Positions 1-7,242 of a DNA stretch of 64,000 nucleotides are shown here, in pieces. How positions within the stretch are numbered: the first letter of the stretch is position 1; each line of letters begins with the position of its first letter. The position numbers and the translations under genes are program-made. The notes under the pieces were generated by a model that saw only the letters and a list, made by a program, of their open reading frames with translations, had not been told where the DNA came from and made no database searches. The DNA is from a beta proteobacterium L13 (GTDB taxonomy: Bacteria; Pseudomonadota; Gammaproteobacteria; Burkholderiales; Chromobacteriaceae). The DNA lies in assembly GCA_000335715.1 (NCBI GenBank), contig AMYZ01000014.1:48193-112192 (forward strand), given 5' to 3'.

Positions 1-1
1 C

Positions 2-724
2 GCATTCGCCGCCGGAGGCCTCAACGCCGTGGCCGGTGGCGGCACGCTGATTACCTTCCCGGCACTGGTGGCGGCCGGGGTACCGCCCATTGTGGCCAAC
101 GCCACCAGCTCGGTATCGCAATGGCCCGGCTACGTGGCCAGCAGCCTCACCTTCCGCCGCGAACTCGCCGGCCAGCGCGCCATGGCGGGCATGAGTATCG
201 CCAGCGTGCTGGGCGGCCTGGTGGGCGGCTGGCTGGTCACCGTAGTATCGCCCCGGCTGTTCGACGTGCTGATCCCGTGGCTGATCCTGCTGGCCACCGC
301 CATGTTTGCCTTCAGCGCCACGCTGACGCGCTGGATGAGCCAGCACGCGGCCAACGTTGGCCGCAGCACCGGCGCGCTGCTGCTAGGGCAGTTCATGGTC
401 AGCATTTACGGCGGCTTTTTCGGCGGCGGCATGGGCATCATGATGCTGGCGCTGTACAGCCTGTTTGCGCTAGATACCCTCACCCGCATGAACGCGCTGA
501 AAACCTGGCTGTCGGTGCTGATCTCCGGCGTGGCGGTGCTCACCTTCATCGCGGCCGGCCTGGTGGACTGGCCCGCCGCGCTGGTGATGCTGGCCGGCAC
601 CATCTGCGGCGGCGTGGCCGGCGCCCGCCTCGCCCGCCGCCTGCCGGCGCAGTGGCTAAAACGGGTGGTGGTGGCGCTGGGCAGCGTGCTGACCGCCGCG
701 TTTTTCTGGAAGGTGTACGGCTAG
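2..724 (+). CDS. TauE/SafE (TSUP) family membrane permease, 5'-truncated by the window
   Basis: This is an integral inner-membrane protein of the TSUP family, whose members export or import sulfite, sulfonates or other small organic anions. The reading frame is open from base 2, so the true start lies outside the window; the GTG at 29 falls inside the conserved family motif NAVAGGGTLITFPAL and should not be taken as the start. About 241 residues are visible, with several hydrophobic segments and a second glycine-rich half around GGFFGGGMGIMML, the internal repeat typical of the family. The substrate cannot be read from sequence. An inverted repeat follows the stop at 728-755. Confidence 0.8.
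   Translation, partial: AFAAGGLNAVAGGGTLITFPALVAAGVPPIVANATSSVSQWPGYVASSLTFRRELAGQRAMAGMSIASVLGGLVGGWLVTVVSPRLFDVLIPWLILLATAMFAFSATLTRWMSQHAANVGRSTGALLLGQFMVSIYGGFFGGGMGIMMLALYSLFALDTLTRMNALKTWLSVLISGVAVLTFIAAGLVDWPAALVMLAGTICGGVAGARLARRLPAQWLKRVVVALGSVLTAAFFWKVYG
347..364. repeat. 18-bp perfect palindrome inside the permease gene
   Basis: GCGGCCAAC followed directly by GTTGGCCGC makes an 18-bp perfect palindrome. Each half is the 9-base core of the abundant TGCGGCCAACCTT word found across the window, but without its CTT end. Confidence 0.6.
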
Positions 725-727
725 ATT

Positions 728-755
728 TGCGGCCAACCCTGCAAGCTTGGCCGCG
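728..755. terminator. inverted repeat after the permease gene
   Basis: GCGGCCAA (729-736) pairs with TTGGCCGC (747-754) across a 10-base loop, 5 bases after the permease stop. There is no clear T-run, so intrinsic termination is only possible. The left arm begins TGCGGCCAACC and is a one-base-shifted relative of the 13-bp repeated word. Confidence 0.4.
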
Positions 756-844
756 AACTACGACGAGTCATGTTGACTGACGCAAAACCCGCCGCAATTT
801 TGCTTTTATACTGGCAAGCAGCCTCACCTCATGCCTAAAGCATC

Positions 845-3800
845 ATGACACCATCGCTTGCCCGCACTCTTCATGTCGAACAAGACCAAGGCCACATTGT
901 TCAAGCGCCTGCCAATTTGCGCGCACACCATGCCTACATCCTGCTTGGTGATGCCGGCATGGGCAAAAGCACGCTGTTCCGGGCCGAATGCGAAGCACTG
1001 GGAGAGGCTGCCATTTATGAGTCGGTGCAGGATTTCCTGGACTTGTATGACAACACTTCGCCACACGACCTCATTGGCAAGACTCTGTTTCTCGACGGAT
1101 TGGACGAGGCCCGAAGTCCAGGCGATCAGTCGGTTACCAGCAACTTGCGCAGGCTTCTAGCCAAGCTGAATCGACCACGCTTTCGCCTATCATGCCGAGA
1201 GGCAGAATGGTTTGGTCAAACAGACCAACAAGCCTTTGCAAGGCTACTCCCCGCAGGGGAGCAACTCCACATCGCACACCTGCAACCCTTTAGCCGTGAC
1301 GATGTTGCCGAGTATCTGCGTCAACACGACATCAATGCCGAAGTCTTTATTGAACACGCCGATCATCATCGGCTGAGCGAGCTGCTATACAACCCGCAAA
1401 CTTTAAAAATGCTGGTTGATGCCGTCGCAGATAAACAAGGTTGGCCGCAAAGCAAGGCTGAAGTTTTCGAGCTAGCTTGCCGTAAGCTGGCCGAAGAACA
1501 TAACGCCATACATCAGCGTAAGGGCGCACGTCCGGTTGATGACCTGTTGGAAGCCGCTGGCTACTGGTATACCGCCATGCTGCTGTCGGGCCGGCAAAAG
1601 AGCAGCGTGAACCTGCCGGATAGCAGGGAACGGTTGTCTCTCAATTGCACCCCGGGCTTTAACAACGCGTCGCTGCCACTGGAGCCGGTATTACGCAGCC
1701 GCCTGTTTCAGGGCGATGGCAAGGATGGCTACCTTTATCCTCATCGCAGCATTGCCGAGTACCTGGCAGCCCGTTACATCAGCAAACGCGTGGCAGCAGG
1801 CCTGCCCTTGCTGCGTATCTGGCCATTACTGTGTGGAGCGGATGGCGGCGTAGTGAATAACCTGCGCGGCCTGTACGGCTGGATGGCAAGCCTGGTTGGT
1901 CAAAACCATCACCGCGAAGTCATCGAAAAAGACCCGGTTGCCCTGTTGGTATATGGCGATGCCGTGCACTTCAACCGCGATAGCAAATCACTGCTAATCC
2001 GGGCGCTACAACAATACATCCGGCAGCACCCAAAATTTCGTTATGGCGACGATACCAGCCCATGGCTTTATCAGGCATTGGGCACACTCGCAACGCCAGA
2101 CATGGGAGACATTTTCCGTGTATATCTTGAGTCGCTAAGCGAAGCAGAAGACAAGCAACAGTTGGCCGGCTGCCTGCTGAATGCCATCGAATACGGCAGC
2201 CCGATGCCCGGCTTGCAGCAACTGCTGGTGGCGATAGTGCGCAATGATAAAAACTGGGGAGGTGTGCGACGTTATGCGCTGCAGGCATTACTGGCGCATG
2301 CGGCCAACCTGGATGTCTGTATGAATCTGCTGGAAGCACTGCGTTGTGGCGAGGTCCCGGACCCCGACCGGGAAATGCTAGGCAGTATTCTGGACGCCTA
2401 CTACCCGCACTACATCACCCCGGCGCAGATACTGAGCTACTTTTTGCCGCAAAAAAACAGCCGGGTTATTGGCTACTACCGGTACTTCTGGTCATACCAT
2501 CTTGCCAAGCGGACCCCTCCGGCTCTCCTGCCTTCACTGTTTGCACAATTGATAACACTGGATCGGGACAATCAGGATGACTGGGACAGTCGCTACGAAT
2601 ACGACGAGATGGTCAACAAACTGTTTGCTGAGGTGCTGGCCACACAAGGCGACACCCTCCCGGTTGCAACACTTGGCCAATGGTTATCAACAGACCTTAA
2701 TCACTCGCAAAAAGCAGATAGCGCAGCCGCCCTCCAGCACTGGGTACAGCACAATCCGGACCGCTATCAAGCGCTGCTGATACACGTGCTGCGTTCGGCT
2801 CCGCCAGATGACCCGATGCGCCACTTCTGGCAGATCTGGCATCGTATCAGTCGTCCTGAGTGGTTCTGGCAGTGGGCCATTGAGGCTATATCCATGACCG
2901 AACTGGCGGATATTCGCCTCCCCTTGTTCGAGCTGGTAAAGCTAGGCCTGCACGCTACCGCACCTTATGACCTAGAGGCCGTGTATCGCCTGACACAGAC
3001 CTACCCAGAGCTGGCACCACACATGGATGGCTTGGTCTGTAATATTTCCGATGAAAGTTGGCAAGTCGAAGAGGCTCTTCGTGGCAGACAAATAAAAGCC
3101 CAGGAAGCTGAGCTGAGAAAGAAAAATCGACACGCCATATACCTTGTGAAGGAGCATCTGGCAGCAGGAACGGCCTCCCCGCACTTCCTCCACTTGCTGG
3201 CACAGGAATACTGGCGCTCATTCCCGGAAGATCAGCAAAAAGCACGGGTACTGACGCCGCTAGAGAGTATTGCTGCGGCGCTGGACGATGACGAGGAACT
3301 GGCCTTGCTTGCCATGCAGGCTTTGGCTAATACGCTGCAAAGAAAAGACCTGCCCAGCGTCGATCAACTCATCACTTGGGCGCAAGAGGGTGGGCGCCCA
3401 ACACTATTCTTCGCCTGTATGGCTGCCGCACGGGAGTGCCACCAGATATCCGAGCAACATCTGCTTGCACAACCAGATGACGCGCTCCGCCTGCTGGCTG
3501 CCATGGTGCTAATAGGGCAGCACGTTGGAGAGCTGGCATGGCATCAGACCTTGCTCGCCCAGCGCCCCGATATTGTCAGCAGCGTGTACCAGCCCTACCT
3601 GCTCCGGACCCTACCGAACAACTACGACATCAATGGCATTGGCTACCTGCTGTACGATGAACAGTATGTCGACGTCGCCCGGCACTTGCTGCCATTTCTG
3701 TTCAGTAGCATGCCGGAACGCATATCGGCCAAGGGCTGGGATGCAGTACGCACGCTGTGGCTGGCAGGCATCTACCATACGGACACCACCGCGCAACGTA

Positions 3801-4864
3801 ATTGGCTAGATGAACAACTGGCGACCAAGCGCCACAAGCGCCAAAGACATGCCACGCTGCTGGCTCTAGCGCTAGCCCTCGACTCTGCCGCGTACCAGCA
3901 AGCAGCGCGTGACTTTACTAGCTCACTTCCCCGCACCCGCTTGCTAGCGCGGGCACTTGTCGCTCTGAAAGAGGGCCGCAAACAGGAACAGTGGCCGGAC
4001 GAGCTGCTGGCACACCATATCAAACAGTTTGCAGCAATCTACCCGCCACCGGTTTTCGAAGAAAGCATGTTCTCTGTCAAAACGGCAATTGGCCGCATGG
4101 TCGATAGCATGATTCATGCACTCTGTAACAGAACCAGCGATGCCGCATCGCGCGCCATCCGTGAGTTACTGGCATGCCCACCTCTAGTGCAATGGGATTG
4201 GCAGTTACGCGTGGCTTGGTCAACACACCAGCTACTACGGCGTCAGGCCTTGTTCCGCATGCCAACGCCTGCACAAGTGGCGGCTACCTTGGACAATGGT
4301 GCGCCCAGTGGCATTGCCGATCTGCAGGCGCTGCTTGTGCACGAGTTGAGGCAACTGGCAACGCAGATGCGCGACGGCAGCGAAGGCATGTACCGGCAGT
4401 TCTGGAGCGAAGATCAATACGGACGCGTTACCGAACCGAAAAGCGAAAATAGCGGCCGTGATGTGATGCTTGCCATCCTGAAAGAGCGTTTCGCCCCACT
4501 AGCGCTCAGCCTAATTGAAGAGCGTGCATATGCTGACAGTAAACGGGCGGATATCAGCATCGAGTACGCCAGATCAGGCCTGCGGCTACCGATTGAAATC
4601 AAACGCAGCAACCACGATGAGCTGTGGACCGCAGTCTCTGAACAATTGGTACCACGCTATACCCGCGACCCAGGCAGCAAGGGTTACGGCGTCTATCTGG
4701 TGTTTTGGTTTGGTACAGACAGGGTGACAGCACCACCCCGCCCGTTGACCAAGCCCACGTCTGCCAGCGAGCTGGAACAGATGCTGACAGACCGACTCAG
4801 CGAGATGGAGCAGCCGCTCATCAAGATCTGCGTTGTGGATGTAGCGGCGCCCAATAAAACCTAG
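845..4864 (+). CDS. NACHT/STAND-like NTPase with C-terminal PD-(D/E)XK-like nuclease domain; candidate antiphage protein
   Basis: This is a single 1339-residue protein. Near the N-terminus are a Walker A motif, GDAGMGKST (residues 35-43), and a Walker B motif, LFLDGLDEAR (81-90), followed by SCREAEWF (116-123), as in NACHT/STAND ATPases. HRSIAEYLAARYI near residue 300 matches the family's winged-helix region (F/YxHxSxxEYLAA). Residues of about 350-1200 look like helical repeats of the kind used as sensors. The C-terminus has ADISIEY then IEIKRS (about residues 1233-1252), a plausible D...ExK nuclease core. Known Avs/bNACHT defence ATPases sense phage proteins and then activate an effector; here the effector would be at the C-terminus. 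The gene is monocistronic, looks less GC-rich than its neighbours, and its TAG stop overlaps the stop of the convergent gene. The phage-defence role is inference. Confidence 0.6.
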   Translation: MTPSLARTLHVEQDQGHIVQAPANLRAHHAYILLGDAGMGKSTLFRAECEALGEAAIYESVQDFLDLYDNTSPHDLIGKTLFLDGLDEARSPGDQSVTSNLRRLLAKLNRPRFRLSCREAEWFGQTDQQAFARLLPAGEQLHIAHLQPFSRDDVAEYLRQHDINAEVFIEHADHHRLSELLYNPQTLKMLVDAVADKQGWPQSKAEVFELACRKLAEEHNAIHQRKGARPVDDLLEAAGYWYTAMLLSGRQKSSVNLPDSRERLSLNCTPGFNNASLPLEPVLRSRLFQGDGKDGYLYPHRSIAEYLAARYISKRVAAGLPLLRIWPLLCGADGGVVNNLRGLYGWMASLVGQNHHREVIEKDPVALLVYGDAVHFNRDSKSLLIRALQQYIRQHPKFRYGDDTSPWLYQALGTLATPDMGDIFRVYLESLSEAEDKQQLAGCLLNAIEYGSPMPGLQQLLVAIVRNDKNWGGVRRYALQALLAHAANLDVCMNLLEALRCGEVPDPDREMLGSILDAYYPHYITPAQILSYFLPQKNSRVIGYYRYFWSYHLAKRTPPALLPSLFAQLITLDRDNQDDWDSRYEYDEMVNKLFAEVLATQGDTLPVATLGQWLSTDLNHSQKADSAAALQHWVQHNPDRYQALLIHVLRSAPPDDPMRHFWQIWHRISRPEWFWQWAIEAISMTELADIRLPLFELVKLGLHATAPYDLEAVYRLTQTYPELAPHMDGLVCNISDESWQVEEALRGRQIKAQEAELRKKNRHAIYLVKEHLAAGTASPHFLHLLAQEYWRSFPEDQQKARVLTPLESIAAALDDDEELALLAMQALANTLQRKDLPSVDQLITWAQEGGRPTLFFACMAAARECHQISEQHLLAQPDDALRLLAAMVLIGQHVGELAWHQTLLAQRPDIVSSVYQPYLLRTLPNNYDINGIGYLLYDEQYVDVARHLLPFLFSSMPERISAKGWDAVRTLWLAGIYHTDTTAQRNWLDEQLATKRHKRQRHATLLALALALDSAAYQQAARDFTSSLPRTRLLARALVALKEGRKQEQWPDELLAHHIKQFAAIYPPPVFEESMFSVKTAIGRMVDSMIHALCNRTSDAASRAIRELLACPPLVQWDWQLRVAWSTHQLLRRQALFRMPTPAQVAATLDNGAPSGIADLQALLVHELRQLATQMRDGSEGMYRQFWSEDQYGRVTEPKSENSGRDVMLAILKERFAPLALSLIEERAYADSKRADISIEYARSGLRLPIEIKRSNHDELWTAVSEQLVPRYTRDPGSKGYGVYLVFWFGTDRVTAPPRPLTKPTSASELEQMLTDRLSEMEQPLIKICVVDVAAPNKT
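1437..1449 (-). repeat. TGCGGCCAACCTT uptake-like word
   Basis: Exact 13-bp copy, on the minus strand, inside the NTPase gene. Confidence 0.85.
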
Positions 4865-5580
4865 CCATCCGCCGCGTCGCGTTCGGCAAACACCTCTTTC
4901 GCCGCCAGTACCGCGTTGATGGCCGCCGGGAAGCCGGCGTACACCGCCATCTGCGTCAGTACTGCAATCACCTCGTCGCGGCTGCATCCTACGTTCAGCG
5001 CACCGTGCAGATGCACCTTTAGCTGCGGCGTGGCGTAGCCCAGCGCGGCCAGTGCGGCGACGGTGGCGATTTCGCGCTCTTTCAGTGTCAGTACGTCGTC
5101 CTGATACACCTCGCCAAACGGAAAGGCGATGGTGTAAGCAGCCAGCGCCGGGGCCACGCCGTGCAGCGCGTCGATCACGCGCTGGCCGGCCTCGCCATCC
5201 ACTTGCGCCAACCGTGCCAGGCCCCGCGCGTAGCGGGTGGCACCGTCATCCGGCAGCGCGGGCGCCTGCGGCGGCAGCGTGGCCAGCGGCCAGTGCTGCA
5301 GCAGCCGGGTAAGGCCGCGCGCCTGGTAGGCCACGGTATGCGCGGCGGCGTGGTGGGTGGCAAAGGCGCTGGCGTCGCGAAAGCTTTCCAGCAGCCAGAA
5401 GCGACCTTCATCATCGCCCTGTTCCAGCAATTCAAAACGCAGGCAGCCCGGTTCGCGCCGGGTATGCCAGCACAGCTGCTGCAAGGCCAGTCGGGCGTCG
5501 TCGACAGCCACGCCGTCGCACAGGGCCAGGCAGGCAAGTAGTTGATACGGTGGCGGGGTGGTATGAGTGGTGGTCATCAT
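4861..5580 (-). CDS. fusion of antibiotic-biosynthesis-monooxygenase-like and carboxymuconolactone-decarboxylase-like domains
   Basis: About 239 residues. The N-terminal half (residues about 12-90) has the ABM fold pattern with REPGCLRFELLEQ and FWLLESFRD, as in YgiN-type quinol monooxygenases. The C-terminal half (about 110-235) is CMD/AhpD-like, with TLKEREIATVAALAALGY and a single HLHGALNVGCSRDEV motif. ABM domains oxidise small aromatics without cofactor; CMD domains act in aromatic breakdown or peroxide defence. The start is set at 5580 (a second ATG follows at 5577) because AAGGA lies 9 bases upstream; an extension to 5622 has no ribosome site. It is divergent from the LysR gene at 5705, which probably controls it. 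Confidence 0.7.
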   Translation of the reverse strand: MMTTTHTTPPPYQLLACLALCDGVAVDDARLALQQLCWHTRREPGCLRFELLEQGDDEGRFWLLESFRDASAFATHHAAAHTVAYQARGLTRLLQHWPLATLPPQAPALPDDGATRYARGLARLAQVDGEAGQRVIDALHGVAPALAAYTIAFPFGEVYQDDVLTLKEREIATVAALAALGYATPQLKVHLHGALNVGCSRDEVIAVLTQMAVYAGFPAAINAVLAAKEVFAERDAADG

Positions 5581-5662
5581 GCGGGCTAATCCTTGCAAAA
5601 CAGGCACTTGCCGGAATGACAAACACCTTGCTTGCAGCGTAAGGCGGATGATTGCCCGCTAC

Positions 5663-5672
5663 AATACGTATT
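5663..5672. promoter_or_regulatory. palindromic site in the LysR/ABM-CMD divergent promoter region
   Basis: AATACGTATT is a 10-bp perfect palindrome in the 124-bp gap between the two divergent starts. It is AT-rich inside GC-rich surroundings and could be a LysR operator or overlap both -10 boxes. The assignment is inference. Confidence 0.35.
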
Positions 5673-5704
5673 ATCTTTCTTGCTTTGCTGAGCGAAATTA
5701 AACA

Positions 5705-6607
5705 ATGACACCCCCGCTGAACGAGCTGTACGCCTTTGCCTGCGTGGCACGCCACCGCAGTTTTCGCGCGGCGGCGCTGGAGCTGGGCGTCAGCGCGTCG
5801 GCGCTTAGCCACAGCCTGCGCCAGCTGGAGGCGCGGCTGCAGGTGCGGCTGCTACACCGCACCACGCGCAGTGTCACCGCCACCGAAGCCGGCGAAGCCC
5901 TGCTGGCGCGCCTGACACCTGCGCTGGGGCAGATTGGCGATGCACTGGAAGCGGTGAACGACTACCGCGCCCTGCCACAGGGCCTGTTGCGGCTGAACGT
6001 ACCGCGCACGGCGGCCTACCTGTTGCTGATGCCGCTGCTGCCGGGCTTTCTGCAGCGCTACCCGGGCATCCAGCTGGACATCGTGTGCGATGACACGCTG
6101 GTGGATATCGTCGCGGCGGGTTTCGACGCCGGCATGCGCTTTGGCGAAACGCTGGCCGCCGGCATGGTAGCAGTGCCGGTGGGGCCGCCGATGCGCTTTG
6201 CCGTCATCGCCAGCCCCGGCTACCTGGCGCAGCATGGCACGCCGCAGCACCCGGCCGAGCTGGCGCGGCACGCCGGCATCCGCCACCGTTTCGGCAACGG
6301 GCCGCGCTACGCGTGGGAGCTGGCCAAAGACGGCGAGGCGCTGACGGTGCAGCCGCAAGGGCAGCTGACGCTGGGGGAGCAGCCGCTGATGGTGGAAGCC
6401 GCCGCCGCCGGGCTGGGCATTGCCATGGTGTTTGAAGGCTACGCCGCTGCCGCGCTGGCCGACGGGCGGGTAACGCGCATTCTGGCCGACTGGTGCCCGC
6501 CCATGCCGGGGCTGTACCTGTACTACCCCAGCGGCCGCCACCTGCCGCAGGCCATGCGGCTGTGGATCGACTACCTGAAAGCCGCACTCGATGCGGCCAA
6601 CCTTTAA
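5705..6607 (+). CDS. LysR-family transcriptional regulator
   Basis: 300 residues, the usual LysR length. The N-terminal winged helix-turn-helix has the typical pattern (FACVARHRSFRAAALELGVSASALSHSLRQLEARL, shown here in parts: FRAAALELGVSASALSHSL, then RLLHRTTRSVTATEAGE). A type-2 periplasmic-binding-like effector domain spans about residues 90-295. It sits head to head with the ABM-CMD gene and so is likely its regulator, with a small aromatic or quinone-like inducer possible. Its last codons read GCGGCCAACCTTTAA, so a copy of the 13-bp repeated word runs into the stop codon. The stop overlaps that of the convergent Ivy gene by a few bases. Confidence 0.85.
   Translation: MTPPLNELYAFACVARHRSFRAAALELGVSASALSHSLRQLEARLQVRLLHRTTRSVTATEAGEALLARLTPALGQIGDALEAVNDYRALPQGLLRLNVPRTAAYLLLMPLLPGFLQRYPGIQLDIVCDDTLVDIVAAGFDAGMRFGETLAAGMVAVPVGPPMRFAVIASPGYLAQHGTPQHPAELARHAGIRHRFGNGPRYAWELAKDGEALTVQPQGQLTLGEQPLMVEAAAAGLGIAMVFEGYAAAALADGRVTRILADWCPPMPGLYLYYPSGRHLPQAMRLWIDYLKAALDAANL
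6592..6604 (+). repeat. TGCGGCCAACCTT uptake-like word
   Basis: Exact 13-bp copy that forms the last sense codons of the LysR gene. Confidence 0.85.
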
Positions 6608-7092
6608 GGCAACACCAGCGGTAGCGGTGTGCTGTCGGTGAGCTTGCCGGCCAATGGCGAGGCGGGGTCGTTTTCGTCCTGCAGCAGCGCTTTTTGTGCA
6701 GCCGACGGGCGGCCTAGCCACACCTCGCTGCCGTCTTCACGGGTGTAGCGCGCCACCAGCTGCTGGCGGCGCGGCTGGTACAGCACCCACAGCTGGTGCG
6801 GGCAGTTGTGCGGCTGGCACACGCTGCCACGCAGGTAGAGCTCGCGCCCTTGCTGGATAGGCAGCAGTGGCGACATCACCCCCGCCGCCACCCAGGCGGG
6901 GGCTTTGTTGCCGCTACCGCGAAACACGGCCTGCACGGCGGTGCGAAAAGCACGGTCGCCGCTATACACATCGCCAAAATAGGCACAGCTTGCCTGTGTC
7001 TTGCACATAGCCGCCTGGCGGGCGGTAACAGGCTTGGCCCATAGCGGGCTGGCGGCCAGCAAGGTGGCCAGTATCAGGGCAGTTTTCTGCAT
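6604..7092 (-). CDS. ivy: Ivy-family vertebrate-lysozyme inhibitor, secreted
   Basis: 162 residues. A signal peptide (MQKTALILATLLAASPLWA) directs it to the periplasm. The mature part carries PAWV and the hallmark CQPHNC loop, which resembles the CKPHDC loop that Escherichia coli Ivy inserts into the active site of C-type lysozyme. The role would be protection of peptidoglycan against host or competitor lysozyme. The start at 7092 is chosen because the signal peptide begins there; the open frame further upstream is GC-rich noise. It converges with the LysR gene with overlapping stops. Confidence 0.75.
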   Translation of the reverse strand: MQKTALILATLLAASPLWAKPVTARQAAMCKTQASCAYFGDVYSGDRAFRTAVQAVFRGSGNKAPAWVAAGVMSPLLPIQQGRELYLRGSVCQPHNCPHQLWVLYQPRRQQLVARYTREDGSEVWLGRPSAAQKALLQDENDPASPLAGKLTDSTPLPLVLP

Positions 7093-7216
7093 GGCAAGCT
7101 CCGGTAGCAGCAGGGATGCCTGCATTATGCCAGCTGCGTGCCCGCACCGCGCGGCCCTGCATAGCGCCCGCTTCCCTGCCCGTGCAAACTGCCGCACAAT
7201 CCGCCCATTGCTGCCT

Positions 7217-7229
7217 TGCGGCCAACCTT
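7217..7229 (+). repeat. TGCGGCCAACCTT uptake-like word
   Basis: Exact 13-bp copy in the leader just upstream of the prolyl oligopeptidase start at 7243. Confidence 0.85.
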
Positions 7230-7242
7230 TTGCCCTGCCCCG

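Noticed and set aside
773..812. TTGACT and TATACT as a promoter for the NTPase gene
   Set aside because: The spacing is 28 bases, far from the 16-18 needed.
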